From positions 166,001 through 230,000 of the forward strand of contig CAHIKZ030003474.1 in NCBI GenBank assembly GCA_903632075.3: a DNA stretch of 64,000 bases, written 5' to 3'. Within the stretch, counting starts at the first letter, position 1; each line of letters begins with the position of its first letter. The notes beneath the pieces were generated by a model that saw nothing but the letters and a program-made list of their open reading frames with translations, did no database searches and was not told where the DNA came from. Of the stretch, positions 21,390-31,919 are shown piece after piece. This stretch comes from Acanthosepion pharaonis (lineage: Eukaryota > Mollusca > Cephalopoda > Sepiida > Sepiidae). A program made the translations under genes and the position numbers.

Positions 21390-21464
21390 GACTCCGTGTT
21401 TCACGCTTTTGCGATCATCAGACAAAGTTCGTCTGATGATCGCAAAAGCTTGAAACACATGGTC
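21390..21464. ncRNA. Head-to-head hammerhead-like palindrome
   Basis: Left arm (minus strand, 21390-21421) and right arm (plus strand, 21433-21464) both read CTGATGATCGCAAAAGC(G/T)T then GAAACAC, with stem II CGC-AAAA-GCG in the left arm. The right arm ends GGTC. Only 11 bp separate the cores. Confidence 0.5.
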
Positions 21465-21557
21465 ACAAATTCATATTTCTACACCTAAATATGTTAGCTC
21501 TAAAACTGATATTGAACACTTTCCCATAAGCACCGCGCATATATATATATATATATA

Positions 21558-21659
21558 TTAGGTTGGTGCAAAAATAATGACGTAATAGTGTCGTTTTTTG
21601 ACGTTAAAAAATACGTCAAATAACGACATTGTTACGTCATTATTTTTGCATCAACCTAA
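21558..21659. mobile_element. MADE1-like mariner MITE, 102 bp
   Basis: A nearly complete palindrome starting TTAGGTTGGTGCAAAAATAA and ending in its mirror CAACCTAA. It sits inside a TA array, as expected for TA targeting. The terminus matches that of cecropia-group mariners and the human MADE1 MITE (established knowledge). Transcribed, it would form a long hairpin. Confidence 0.85.
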
Positions 21660-21744
21660 TATATATATGAGTGAAATTTGCATCAATTAAGATTTTTTTT
21701 TACAGACACAAGTATACTATTTAATTTACAGCTGCGAGAAGAAG

Positions 21745-21865
21745 AGATTGACATATAGGTTTCCCAAGGTCATTTGTGCATGACTAGAATCCGAACTCGA
21801 CTTTCGAATTTCACATCCAGGCCCGCTATCCATTGCTCCACCTGCACATGCTGGAAATTCCGGAG
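21745..21865 (-). mobile_element. tRNA-headed SINE (family 3) head
   Basis: Minus strand: GTGGAGCAATGGATAGCGGG (A-box-like) and GAGTTCGGATTCTAG (B-box-like). Same head as at 57.9-58.15 kb. Confidence 0.6.
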
Positions 21866-21939
21866 AAGATGGATAAAGTGAATAGACATAAAACGACATT
21901 TATTTAAAAGAGTCATTGTTGGCCAATTACACGAAATTT

Positions 21940-21940
21940 T

Positions 21941-22009
<69 letters not shown>

Positions 22010-22010
22010 T
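21940..22010. repeat. (CT)n-(TA)n compound microsatellite
   Basis: CT run (21940-21968) then TA run, ending beside the LINE tail. Confidence 0.95.
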
Positions 22011-22013
22011 TCC

Positions 22014-22355
22014 ATGGAAATTTCTCCGATGAGCTGCATTCGCTGGTTCCCAGACGTCACGAGTTCCAGCGCCTTCACTGTCGAAACTCCTAAATATAGC
22101 CGTCTCTTCTACTCTAATAGCTTCATGTCTCGCACATCTCGCCTGTGGAACTCCCTTCCCTTTTCCTGTTTCCCTGTGAGCTATAATCTCCAGCTATTCA
22201 AGTGTAATGTCAATCGACATCTCCAGTTGCCTTGATCTATCCACTACCCTCATCCTTTCTTCTATCACTCCTATCTGATCTTGCTCTAAATTTTTCTGTA
22301 ACCCCTTGCGTCCTAGTGGCTTCCCGCCTTGCTTGGGGTGAAATGCTTAAAAAAA
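22014..22355 (+). pseudogene. CR1/Jockey-type LINE, 3' end
   Basis: The frame at 22014-22235 reads SFMSRTSRLWNSLPFSCFPV and ends FKCNVNRHLQLP before a stop. This FxRTSRLWNSLP...FKxxVNRHL pattern is the C-terminus of many CR1/L2/Jockey-type LINE RTs. The 3' UTR continues to an A-rich end at 22345. Copies: 44740-45330, 63560-63800 (plus), 31555-31690 and 41780-42000 (minus). All are 5' truncated. Confidence 0.75.
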
Positions 22356-22474
22356 AAAAACATAGTTATTAAATTATAAATATCAAACACTTAAAATAAT
22401 TTTTATTTCATGAAACATATAAAAAAAAGCTCGCAATCTTTCGGACCTTCAAATCACATATAACCTAGATATGT

Positions 22475-22477
<3 letters not shown>

Positions 22478-22553
<76 letters not shown>
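22478..22553. repeat. (TA)n microsatellite
   Basis: Pure TA run of about 75 bp. Confidence 0.95.
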
Positions 22554-22554
<1 letters not shown>

Positions 22555-22804
22555 GTTGTATGATTCGAAAAATGTAAACACTCAATCCTTTGGGCAGAGC
22601 TTTATTAGAAAACTGAGCAGATATGATGAATTAAAATTTGTCTCCACCTGCTCACCATCCCTGTCGACACCTTCTTGGAATTTTCCACAGGTGTCCGAAA
22701 ATAAATGCTTCTATGGGAGTACATGTATTAAAAAAAGTATTAACAGGTTTTGAATTCTCTCTCTTTCCCTTTTTTCTTCTTTTTTCTATGTCTCTGTTTC
22801 TATG

Positions 22805-22807
<3 letters not shown>

Positions 22808-22847
<40 letters not shown>

Positions 22848-22848
22848 T

Positions 22849-22901
<53 letters not shown>
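22808..22901. repeat. (TA)n-(CA)n-(TA)n compound microsatellite
   Basis: TA run, CACACA at 22850-22863, TA run. Confidence 0.95.
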
Positions 22902-22902
<1 letters not shown>

Positions 22903-23022
22903 GTGTGTGCATGTGATTATATATTCAGGATCACGTGAACACCTAACGCATCGAACGCGGGGCTTTTATACGCACGCCTGTGAACATGCTTAACCAAACA
23001 AGAAAAAAATTTCTTTCTTCTT

Positions 23023-23060
23023 TCTCTGATAAAGCTTTAATAAAAGTGAAACATGTTAGA
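23023..23060 (+). ncRNA. Variant hammerhead-like motif
   Basis: TCT-CTGATAA-A-GCTTT-AATA-AAAGT-GAAA-CATGT-T-AGA: stem I 3 bp, stem II 5 bp with one G-T, stem III AC-AT-GT. C3 is kept but G8 is A, and there is the same extra A before stem II as in the Penelope group. Confidence 0.4.
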
Positions 23061-23187
23061 TTGATAAACGTTTCCTATGTGTTGTGTATCTTATTCAGTC
23101 CTATTTCGAGCCATATTTGATTTGTCTTTGATCTGAACTCATCTATCTATCTATCTATCTATCTACCTATCTATCTATCTCTCTCTC

Positions 23188-23238
<51 letters not shown>

Positions 23239-23241
<3 letters not shown>

Positions 23242-23420
23242 TGTAACCCGGATATAAGAGACCCGGATATAAGAGAAACCAGGATATAAGAGAGATTTTC
23301 TCTGGTCCCAAATTACAGCCTGTGTTAATGTATATAAAATAGACCAAACCCGGATATAAGAGACTTCTTCTCCGGTCCCGACAACTCTCACTCTGGCCAG
23401 TACAAAATGGCCGAAAACTA
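23239..23420 (+). mobile_element. pogo/Tigger-like DNA transposon terminus
   Basis: Immediately after TA the sequence reads CAGTGTAACCCGGATATAAG, followed by three further copies of ACCCGGATATAAGAGA-like repeats (to 23365). CAGT-starting termini with internal direct repeats after a TA are typical of pogo/Tigger elements. The opposite terminus was not found, so this is a fragment or solo end. Confidence 0.55.
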
Positions 23421-23590
23421 TATGAAAACTGCCGTAGAAGCAGGAAAAAATTGATTTTTTTAACTATCGATTGGAGTTGGGAAATGCAAAGTCGGTCTTG
23501 GACTTCCGTTAACTTGGAGCATGTGCATGTAAATTTTGGTGCAAACCGTCGAAAATTGCGGCCGTGCATTCGTTACACACACAAACATCC

Positions 23591-23596
<6 letters not shown>

Positions 23597-23656
<60 letters not shown>
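23597..23656. repeat. (TA)n microsatellite
   Basis: Pure TA run followed by TGTGCGCGCGTG. Confidence 0.95.
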
Positions 23657-23660
<4 letters not shown>

Positions 23661-24339
23661 GCGCGCGTGTCTGTGTGTGAGGTGAAGGATACTTAGGGAC
23701 ATTAACTTGTATGCAGTTTTTAATGAGTAAACGTTTTACTTTATACAACAAATATTTATTTTTCAATATAGTCTCCTTTTTTTCAATACACTTTGATAAG
23801 CCTTTGTCCATCAATCACATAGCTCGAACATTATACAGTGAATACTTCAGATCAAAGATGACCTAATATCTATATGTTCCACTATGTACTTAATGGTGCC
23901 CTCTTGCATATAAAATTCAAGTCGCCCAATCAAAAAGTCAGAGGATAATATCGATTCTTTTATTCGGCGTTTCTTATCGATTAAATCCTATTAAACTATT
24001 TTCGATCAGCTCAAATAATATAACAGTGTTTCTGCTGATTTTGTTTCTCTTTTGCTTCGCACCTTCACTGTGTCCCTTTTCCACTTTCTGGCCACTTCTC
24101 TGAAAGGGTGTTTACACCATCTACCACCACTTTTCATTGATTGATGACCCCTAACCTTTGCAGACAATCTTTATTCATTAATTGTTCGTTGCACAAGTCA
24201 AAACTTAAGCTACAACTTTATAAAACTGATTGGTTCAGTTCTATTATTAAGGATAATTACGTTGATCGCATTTTTCCTCGAAGATCACACGGGCCACCCT
24301 TCCTGCTTCAGCTCATCCTTTTAAGTACAATTAATACAA

Positions 24340-24475
24340 AGTAAAAATATCTTGCTACGGCTTTGGGTATTCTGATAATATACGGTCATGTTTTTGAGGT
24401 CATTGAGCTCAATGTCATCTACAGTTCAGAGACATTGGAAAAAAGGTCAATTTCGACCGAAAAAATGGGGGATCT
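24340..24475. repeat. Dispersed repeat R3, copy 1
   Basis: TTGCTACGGC, ATATACGGTCATGT, ACATTGGA and TCAATTTCGACC recur in the same order at 25497-25625. No coding potential seen; class unknown. Confidence 0.5.
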
Positions 24476-24589
24476 ATTTACATTATTCGGACTATTGTCC
24501 TCATCTTTGTCGCTATATTCAGTTCTAGTTCCACGTGCCATGTTTAATGGATGTCAGTGCCACTGTGCTATGTATCCACATGGCACAGT

Positions 24590-24665
24590 TGATAAAGGCG
24601 TTAGTTAGATCCAGTGACAGGATCCAAAGAGTGTGGGTTCAATACCCGGTTAAGGCAGTGGAGAA
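24590..24665 (+). mobile_element. tRNA-headed SINE head
   Basis: TTGATAAAGGCGTTAGTTAG (A-box region) and GGGTTCAATACCCGG (B box). Same head as the palindrome at 11640-11780. Confidence 0.6.
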
Positions 24666-24716
24666 CGTTCAGAGGGAAATTAACAGGAGATAACTGATAA
24701 CTGACATCCATCAAAC

Positions 24717-24929
24717 ATGGCACGTGGAACTAGAAAAGTCTACCCCAGTCAGCGAAATAAAGGGTTCAGTCCGACTTTCCAACCACCTGAAGAAGGCCGG
24801 AGCGTACAATGGTCGAAACGTTGTAATAAATATGGCAACAAAGATGAGGACAATAGTCCGGATAATGTAAATAGTGTACATAATACCTCATCCCAGAAAT
24901 ATAAACAGATACCAAATAGGTACTCATAA
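24717..24929 (+). CDS. Short conserved ORF in a dispersed repeat, copy 2
   Basis: 70 residues: MARGTRKVYPSQRNKGF, FQPPEEGRSVQWSKRC, KDEDNSPDNVNSVHNTSSQK. It follows directly on the SINE-like head and overlaps a hammerhead-like fold at 24787-24825. It matches the minus-strand ORF at 11395-11581 at about three quarters of positions. No known domain; very polar, no membrane segment. Could be an open frame by descent alone. Confidence 0.35.
   Translation: MARGTRKVYPSQRNKGFSPTFQPPEEGRSVQWSKRCNKYGNKDEDNSPDNVNSVHNTSSQKYKQIPNRYS
24787..24825 (+). ncRNA. Hammerhead-like motif (CTGAAGA type)
   Basis: CTGAAGA, an extra A, stem II GGCC/GGTC around a 12-nt loop, GAAA, stem III AC-GTT-GT, A17. Stem I is not evident. 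Confidence 0.4.
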
Positions 24930-25049
24930 AGAATTTTTTTTTTTATCGGTTGATTTTTAAGGTTAATCTAAAGCCAAAACATAAATTTGAATTAAGAATT
25001 TTTTTTATATATAATAACGATTTTCTGATACAAATCTTTCTATTTAACC

Positions 25050-25145
25050 CACATCTGGGGGAGGAATAAGTTAATGTAACGAGCCCGACTCTCAGATTTC
25101 TCATTCCGAGCCTTTATCCATCATACCACCTGCACATCGAAGTTT
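25050..25145 (-). mobile_element. Decayed tRNA-headed SINE (family 3) head
   Basis: Minus strand: GTGGTATGATGGATAAAGGC, then GAGTCGGGCTC at the B-box position. Strongly diverged from 57.9-58.15 kb. Confidence 0.4.
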
Positions 25146-25496
25146 AGAAAAACCTGGTAATCATGCCTCTAGATACTGACCAAGGTTTCTTAAATTTGTT
25201 GATCGTACGGGAACCGCTGTTTCAACATGATATGGCCATCAGCATACAGAAATCGATAAAATTCTTCAGCTTTACGTAATTAATTTCTCGTAACTGTTTC
25301 TAGGTCATTACGGAAGTGGAGTTTACGATACAACTTTCCCAAACGAGACAATAGAGAATTTTATAAGCTTTGAGACTTAGTTTAAAATATCCATTTAAAT
25401 TTTAAGCTTATATTCCGTGTCCGCAGCCATTTTAAACAGACAATTTCCCGTCTCTTTACTTTAGTAAAGTACACTGAAATACTATAATGCAATGTG

Positions 25497-25625
25497 AAAA
25501 TAATTTGCTACGGCATCAGGTATTCATTCAGAAAATATACAGCCATGTCCGTAAGGACATTTAGCGAAAAGAGATCTTTCCGTGCGATGACATTAGAGAA
25601 ATGGCCAATTTCGACTAAAGAAAAC
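25497..25625. repeat. Dispersed repeat R3, copy 2
   Basis: Aligns with 24340-24475 (TTGCTACGGCATCAGGTATT, ATATACAGCCATGTCCGTAA, TGGCCAATTTCGAC). Confidence 0.5.
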
Positions 25626-26660
25626 TAAGAGTTACACAGAAGTGGAGAAAATATTTTATCTTGATGTAATTCTTTGTAGTAAATGACACTGACTGATGAC
25701 CGAATTGAACATTGAAAAATCAGAAATTCCCCAACGATGCAATAAAAAATTATATATGCGTTCGATGCTGAGTATAAAATTGTCATCCAAATTTTAGACT
25801 AATAGCGGACATTTTTAACAGAGAATTCCCCGCCTTTAGTCTTTCGTATTCAGAAATGTGTTGCAAAAAAGCATTTTGCTAAAGCGAAGATGGATTTCTT
25901 GAAGTTGAATTTAACAAAAAGGTATACGATCACTCTTACCCCAACATTTAAGATTTTATGAATATAAATTTAAAATTTAAATTCCATCTAATTATAATGA
26001 ACGAAGTATAATCTGGGAAGAACTTAATAATTCACTCATCTTATGACGAGGAACTTTTACTCACTCTTATTATTGTTACAATTATTTTTCTTAGGATTAA
26101 GAAAGCAACACGTCAACAAATTAAGGCTGAGTTAAAAATATACACATATTAAATATATACATATTAAATATATACATATGCTCAATATGCAGCGCCTGAC
26201 ACTCGGTCAAATAAAGGAGAACAAGGCACATGTACCGAATATCGTGTCGGGTTTTAATAAAATCGGCGCTTAACTTTGACATTGGGCCAGTTAGAAACAC
26301 CTTCCGGTCGAGTAACCCAATTCACTCAGACGATGTCCGACTGAGGTCTTTCTCAAGAATCTAAATTTTACTCCAAATTTTTCTTGGCTGTCACTTCGTT
26401 CAACATAAAAGAAAAATGACTTTTCTCGACACCTAGTGATGATGTTCCCCGCTCTCCATCTCATAAAGTGAGTCAGTCTCTAAGGGAACATCTTGTAGTG
26501 TTTATAGTCAGACAACTGACAAATAAATCTATGGTACTGAACAAGATATCTACTGTAGTGCATCACAATTCTTCACCAAGACGAAACAGGTACGGCTTCA
26601 CACTTTTAATCATTCTGGATCAGAAGTCATGAAAGCCATGAACTTCATGTAGGATCAGAA

Positions 26661-26663
<3 letters not shown>

Positions 26664-26691
<28 letters not shown>

Positions 26692-26850
26692 TCTTTTGAT
26701 TTCTGGTGTGTACACAGTTCTTTCCGGGTCCTGCCCAGAGACCTAAGGTTAGAAATTGCAACATGACAATTTCCACTGACCAATTAATAAAATAAAAATT
26801 CTACATAGATAAAGCTCTTCGTATGGTGTGAGATGTACTCGTGAGTATTA
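26664..26850 (-). mobile_element. R4/Dong-type LINE 3' end in (TAA)n, copy 1
   Basis: Minus strand carries the family 3' UTR (CTTAGGTCTCTGGGCAGGAC, CCGGAAAGAACTGTG) and ends in (TAA)n at 26664-26690; another (ATT)n/(AGT)n tract lies on the other side. Only the last 150 bp of the element remain. Confidence 0.6.
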
Positions 26851-26889
26851 TTATTATTATTAGTAGTAGTAGTAGTAGTAGTAGTAATA

Positions 26890-27148
26890 TTAATAATTTA
26901 TTTCACACCGTTTTTGTTTTCAGCCGGTGATCTTGCAATAATAATCTCGATCAAGGCGTACGACCTTAGACAGAGAGCAGCTTTCACAGAATATATGCAG
27001 TTCCATGCAACACAAATTTCTGAAACGATGGGAGATCTTCTTCGTTTATGTTTCTTGACCTTTCGGTACGTTGGCGACCTCATATTTCCACATCTTTTCT
27101 TACTCTCAGCAATGTCTATCTCTTTACTATATCTTCCTGTCCCTTAAA
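26890..27148 (-). repeat. Module B in the (TAA)n mosaic, copy 1
   Basis: Bounded on both sides by ATT/TAG-type tracts. The minus strand encodes SEICVAWNCIYSVKAALCL, matching SEICVAQNCIYSVKGAFSL in copy 2 (29380-29620), and ends AACGGTGTGAAAT. Origin unknown; perhaps another segment of the same LINE. Confidence 0.5.
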
Positions 27149-27170
27149 TAATAATAATAATTATTATTAT

Positions 27171-27201
<31 letters not shown>

Positions 27202-27203
27202 TA

Positions 27204-27290
27204 TGAAAGACAGCTAAGACTGAATTTGACTCATAGATTTTAACAAATCTCGTTCACACTCATTACATCTGGGAATTGAAAAAAAACTGT
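27204..27290. repeat. Module C in the (TAA)n mosaic, copy 1
   Basis: AAATTTGACTCATAGATTTT-like sequence, TCTCGTTCACAC and CATCTGGGAATTGAAAAAA recur at 30146-30230; both copies end at (ATT)n. Confidence 0.5.
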
Positions 27291-27325
27291 CATAATCATC
27301 ATTATTATTATTATTATTATCATCA

Positions 27326-28216
27326 TCATTCGATTTCTGCTATGGACACACTTTCTGCGGAAAGACCTAAGGCAGGTCGTGGTGTGATGGCCCATTTCAT
27401 GTTAATTTTTTTTTTTTTTTTTTTTTTTATCTCCGATGAAGTTGCTAGCGTTACATAGACAAAGTTCTCCTTAGTGTGTGTGCTGTACTTAATAAGACAA
27501 TTTTCTGTATGTCTCTTAAGCTGGGGTTTCAGGATTCTTTCAATGTGTTGTTTTGTTCCATTTTTATAATTCCAAGTGCACCTATTACCACTGGTATTAT
27601 TCTTGTTTTCAATTTCCACATTTTCTATTTCAATTTCCAGGTCTTTGTATTTTGATAGTTTTTCAAATTCCTTGGTTGCTATGTTACAATCCGCTGGACA
27701 AGCCATATCAATTAGTAAAGTTTTTTTCTTTCTGGTTTTGACAATAATGTCCGGCCTATTTGCTTCAATTTTCTGTCTGTGTGGATGGTATAATCCCATA
27801 GAATGGTGACATCTTCTATTTCTGTAACCGGCGCTGGCCGATGTTCATACCAGTGTTTGCTTACACATTTTCCAAAGTGTTTGCACATTGTCCAGTGTAA
27901 GTATTGCCCCACTCTATCGTGACGATTTTTTATATTCATTTGGGGCAAGTATAGAACATCCTGAGATTAGATGGTCTATTGTTTCTTGGTATTTGTCACA
28001 GAACCTGCATTTGGATCCACATTATTATGTATGATATTTGCCTGAAAATTTAGTGAAAAGACTCTGGTCTTGCGCTGCAAGAATAAAGCCTTCAGTTTCA
28101 GACTTTAATCCAGATGCTCGTAACCATCGATGAGTATTAACTTTATCAACATTGGGTTTATTTGCACGTTCTGGATATTGGCCATGCAGAGGTTTGTCTT
28201 GCCAGCGTTGTTTCAT
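27326..28216 (-). pseudogene. CCHC knuckle and restriction-like endonuclease of the R4/Dong-type LINE
   Basis: From 28216: HRWLRASGLKSETEGFILAA, then CRFCDKYQETIDHLISGC (CxxC-x8-H-x4-C knuckle, about 27960-28015), then RPDIIVKTRKKKTLLIDMA with the PD...D pattern of restriction-like nucleases, then KEFEKLSKYKDLEIEIE. This C-terminal order is typical of R2/R4-group LINEs, whose nuclease cuts the target. Several frame changes; the last 60 codons are decayed relative to 59.4-59.7 kb. Confidence 0.7.
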
Positions 28217-28386
28217 CTGTTCAAGGGCTTTATCCTTGGCTTTTCTTTTTCATATCTTTTGCTGCAATAGTTGGTTCTTGGCTTCTGTTTTGATTTACTA
28301 CAGAATCTACTAAATGTAAATGTTGTTTTGTATTTACTGCCTTCTTTTTATTATTGAATATTTTTTCTTTCTGTTTTCATGTTGTT

Positions 28387-28740
28387 TCATAATTTTATCA
28401 TCCAGTCATTTGTTGTTTCCATGTAAGTTAGTAAGCCAATAGTTGTTGTCTTGTATGACAATTCTAGCTGAATAAGACCTCTTCCACCTTCTTTACGGGG
28501 TATGTATAGACGGTCTACATCAGCCTTTGGATGATGCATCTTATACTTAGAAAGAAGCTTTCTTGTTTTAGAATCCATTTGTCTGATGTCATTTAGAGTC
28601 CAGTTCAAGATGTTGAAACTATATTGGACCACTGGGATGGCAAGGTTATTAATGGCCATAATTCTGTTCTGAGAATTCAATTCAGTTTTTTTAATACCAG
28701 TCACCCTTCTATAGTACTCTTTACGCACTATTTCTTTCAT
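28387..28740 (-). pseudogene. RT thumb/connection of the R4/Dong-type LINE
   Basis: The open frame of 117 residues includes YYRRVTGIKKTELNSQNRI, NNLAIPVVQYSFNILNW and HHPKADVDRLYIPRKEGGRG, a block conserved after the YMDD motif in this LINE group. It is out of frame with the palm. Confidence 0.7.
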
Positions 28741-28779
28741 TTTCTTATGGTGAATTCCTTCACTCTCATTTACAGGTAC

Positions 28780-29290
28780 TTATAAGCTTCTCCTTGTTCT
28801 AAATCTTTTATTGTTACAGCAGGGTCTAAACTGATCCTCGTAAAACTGTAGCTTTAGCACATTTATCAAATTGAATTTCATTCCAATGTCTTCACTGAAG
28901 CATTTTACAGTTTGCAGAAGACCTTCCAGCTCATTGTCATTCCTAGCATACAATTTTAAGTCATCCATGTAAAATAGATGGTTTATTTTCTTTTGAGCTA
29001 TTTTGTAACCGCATTCTGTCTTGTTAAGTTGGCTGGTTAATGCTATAAGTGATATGCAAAATAATAAAGGAGACAAAGAGTCACCTTGAAATATTCCTCT
29101 ATTGATGTTTATTTCGCCAGACTTATAGGTTCCATTTTTATGATTGAGGTAAAGTGTAGTTTTCCATATCGACATACATTGTTTGATGAAATTGATGATA
29201 ACGGGTGATTACATACTTAAAGACTTTAAGATCAGGAATGTGGTACACTATCGAATGCTTTACGATAATCTATCCAGGCAATACTAAGAT
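28780..29290 (-). pseudogene. Reverse transcriptase palm of the R4/Dong-type LINE
   Basis: SIAWIDYRKAFDSVPHS (motif A, catalytic aspartate in WID) is followed by a stop, then a frame with GIFQGDSLSPLLFCISL (motif B) and HLFYMDDLKLYA (motif C, intact YMDD). Spacing is normal for LINE RTs. A stop after motif A and a frame change separate it from the thumb at 28387-28740. Confidence 0.75.
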
Positions 29291-29337
29291 TTTTTTTTTC
29301 CACGGAAGCAGTTTTCCAGGATCATCCTATTAATAAA

Positions 29338-29368
<31 letters not shown>

Positions 29369-29379
29369 TATTATTATTA

Positions 29380-29625
29380 TGAATTTCTTTCACACCGTTT
29401 TCATTTTCAGCTGGAGATCTTGCAATATCAAGTTGTACTACTTCAAACTGAAAGCACCTTTCACAGAATATATGCAGTTCTGAGCAACGCAGATTTCTGA
29501 ATCGATTGGAACCTCTGTGTTGCTTGTCCCTTCAGGGCGTTGGTAATCACAGATGTCCACAATTTCCCATCCTTTGTTGCAATGTTTATCTTTTTTACTA
29601 TACCTTCCTTTCCCTGTATTTATAA
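29380..29625 (-). repeat. Module B in the (TAA)n mosaic, copy 2
   Basis: Minus strand: GKGRYSKKDKHCNKGWEIVD, then SEICVAQNCIYSVKGAFSL and the end AAAACGGTGTGAAAG. Bounded by (ATT)n at 29338-29378 and TAA/ATT at 29622-29672. Confidence 0.5.
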
Positions 29626-29674
29626 TAATAATAATAATAATTATTATTATTATTATTGTTATTATTATTATTTT

Positions 29675-30095
29675 TATTTCCTTTGATTTCTGGCGTTTAC
29701 ACATTTCTTTCCGGGTCCCGCCCAGAAACCTAAGGTTAGAAATGGCAGCATGACACTTTCCACTGACAAAAAAAGAAAAAAAAAAGAAATTACATCGATA
29801 AAGCCCTTCGTAAAGTGTAGGCTGTACTTGTGAGAACAATTTTTTGCATCTCCTTGAGGCACGGACTTCCAGGAATCCCTTCAATTAGTCTACTGCAATC
29901 TTTTCCAACCAGTCCTAGGGCTCCAACTACAACAGGGATTGCTGATGTTCCCATATGCCACATTTTCGAGATTTCTATTTCAAGGTCCTTGTACTTTGAC
30001 AACTTTTTGAATATCTTCAGAGATACATTGCAGTCAGTAGGGACTGCCATATCAATAAGGAGGCACCTTTTTTGTTTGTGGTCTTTAATAACAAT
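29675..30095 (-). mobile_element. R4/Dong-type LINE 3' end in (TAA)n, copy 3
   Basis: Minus strand from 30090: LLIDMAVPTDCNVSLKIFKK, KMWHMGTSAIPVVVGALGLV, IEGIPGSPCLKEMQKIVL, RRALSM and a stop, then the 3' UTR with GACCCGGAAAGAAATGTGTA. About 95 percent identical by eye to the plus-strand copy at 59375-59850. (ATT)n at 29640-29672 and 30096-30136 flank it. Confidence 0.8.
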
Positions 30096-30145
30096 TTATT
30101 ATTATTATTATTATTATCATTATTATTATTATTATTCATGTAAGA

Positions 30146-30230
30146 GAAAAGAGAACTGAGTCGGAAACTGACTCATCGATTTCAATAAATCTGGTTCACA
30201 CAGTTTACGTCTGGGAATTGAAAAAAATAT
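30146..30230. repeat. Module C in the (TAA)n mosaic, copy 2
   Basis: GGAAACTGACTCATCGATTT, CTGGTTCACAC and GTCTGGGAATTGAAAAAA match 27204-27290; (ATT)n follows at 30258-30315. Confidence 0.5.
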
Positions 30231-31554
30231 TTATGCCTTCATTCATTCGTATTATCATAATCATCATTATTATTATTATTATTATTATTGTTATTATTAT
30301 TATTATTATTGTTGTTGTTTTTGTCTTTGTTGTTTGTTTCATTCTTTTGAGTTGCTATTTCATACCAACTCTTTCATTTAGGCGAAAAACTTGTTATAAA
30401 TAAACAAAAAATGATTTTTTTTTTCTGAAGATTTAAACTCCATCTATGGGGTAAATAGCAGGGCAGACTCTGTGCCATAGCCTTGGCTGGCAACCAGTCT
30501 ACCACAGAAAGCAATGGCGGCTTCCTGCGGAAATACATCTAGCAAGTCAGCCATGAATCGAAAAGAGACATGATCGACTAAGCGTGTATCACACATGGTA
30601 CCTCAGAAAGAAGAAGCAGGGGAGATATATCATTGACTACTTCATTATGCAACAAGTGACTCTGACGAGTCGAGTTTATCTTATTGAGGTAACTTCCTTA
30701 TCTTACTTTCATTTTATTTCTCTCCCTCTGTTCTATTTTGGTTTTAGAGATTTCGACTGCTGTAAACCGTCATTTGTAATTATTTCCTGATGGTTTCCAT
30801 GTTTTTTATTTGTCGCAACACTAACAGTAGCAAATCATTCGACCGAAGGCAGATTTTGGCCTTGTGTTTACGGCCCGTGGTAAACCGCACGATGGTTGAT
30901 GTGCGACGAGGCTTTCTTTTAGCTCCATTAATAATTGTAATGTTTTATCATTTCCGAGTGTTTTGTTTTTGACACCAAACCTTTCTTTTAACTACAATTT
31001 ATCATATTTACTAAGCGTAACTAGGATGTGGTTCAAGGCCACCACTATAGGCGCCTAGTATCGATCGAACTCACTACTCGAATCGAATAAAAATTACTCG
31101 TAATACTAATGTCTGTCATTTAAAAAATAATTCAATATAAATTGTGTAGTATATTTATAATTTACATATGCGTTTTAATCCTTTAGAAAAACAATACTAA
31201 CAAAAATATATCAAAAGAATAAAGTCGCCGAGATATTGTTTATGTTAAAATTATTTTTTCAATTTCAGTTTTAATTCTTTATATTATATATAATATTGAA
31301 TTCATAGCAACTTTTTCCTCCATTATCTTCCACCACTTTAGTTCCATCCTCCCAGAACATCGTTCCAAATGATGAACTGATCTTAATTGAATGTAAAAGA
31401 CTTCCATAGAATTGAAATTATTCCCATTAAGAAAATTTTATTGGGAATATTTTTTAATTTTTTCACGACAAAGCAAGAAAATTATGCCACTAAGACGCAA
31501 CAGGTTACTGTGTGTTAGAAAATATGAGAAATAAAATCCTATTAACGAGAAAAA

Positions 31555-31690
31555 AACAATAAAAGAACAAGAATTACGAAGTCAGAAGATGCCGATTGAC
31601 GTTACATTTAAATTTTTGAAAATCAAAATTGACTGGAAGGCATAGAGGCAGAAGATCAGTTACCTTGTCTTTCCTTATAGCAGACGATAA
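31555..31690 (-). pseudogene. CR1/Jockey-type LINE C-terminus scrap
   Basis: Minus strand reads CLPVNFDFQKFKCNVNRHLL, the same C-terminal pattern as at 22.2 kb. Confidence 0.5.
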
Positions 31691-31919
31691 CTACACTGAA
31701 AATTAAGAAAATAAATGTATCCAAGTGTCAAGCAGACGTCTATTAAAGTAATGGTTTTATTTAATACGCAGACGTGTAGTTATTATCTGCTATAATAATG
31801 AATTTTTATATACTAGTGTGTTCTCGTGAGTATCCAAGTTGACTCTTTTGAGTTTATCCATGCCTTGGAGGTGCTCATAAAAGAACGAGTTTTCGCCTTT
31901 TGGTAAGTTTTATTGCCGG

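Larger units (their letters stand above)
27325..29335 (-). mobile_element. R4/Dong-type LINE, 5'-truncated 2-kb copy in (TAA)n
   Basis: Both flanks are (ATT)n in plus-strand terms (27298-27322 and 29338-29378), so the copy lies within a TAA microsatellite. Minus-strand order: RT motif A, motif B, YMDD, thumb, CCHC knuckle, restriction-like endonuclease. The Bombyx Dong element of the R4 clade is known to lie in TAA repeats. Broken by frameshifts. Confidence 0.75.

Noticed and set aside
23700..23830. mariner-type 3' end (minus strand LSKCIEKKETI)
   Set aside because: The resemblance to transposase C-termini is too short, and no inverted end was found.
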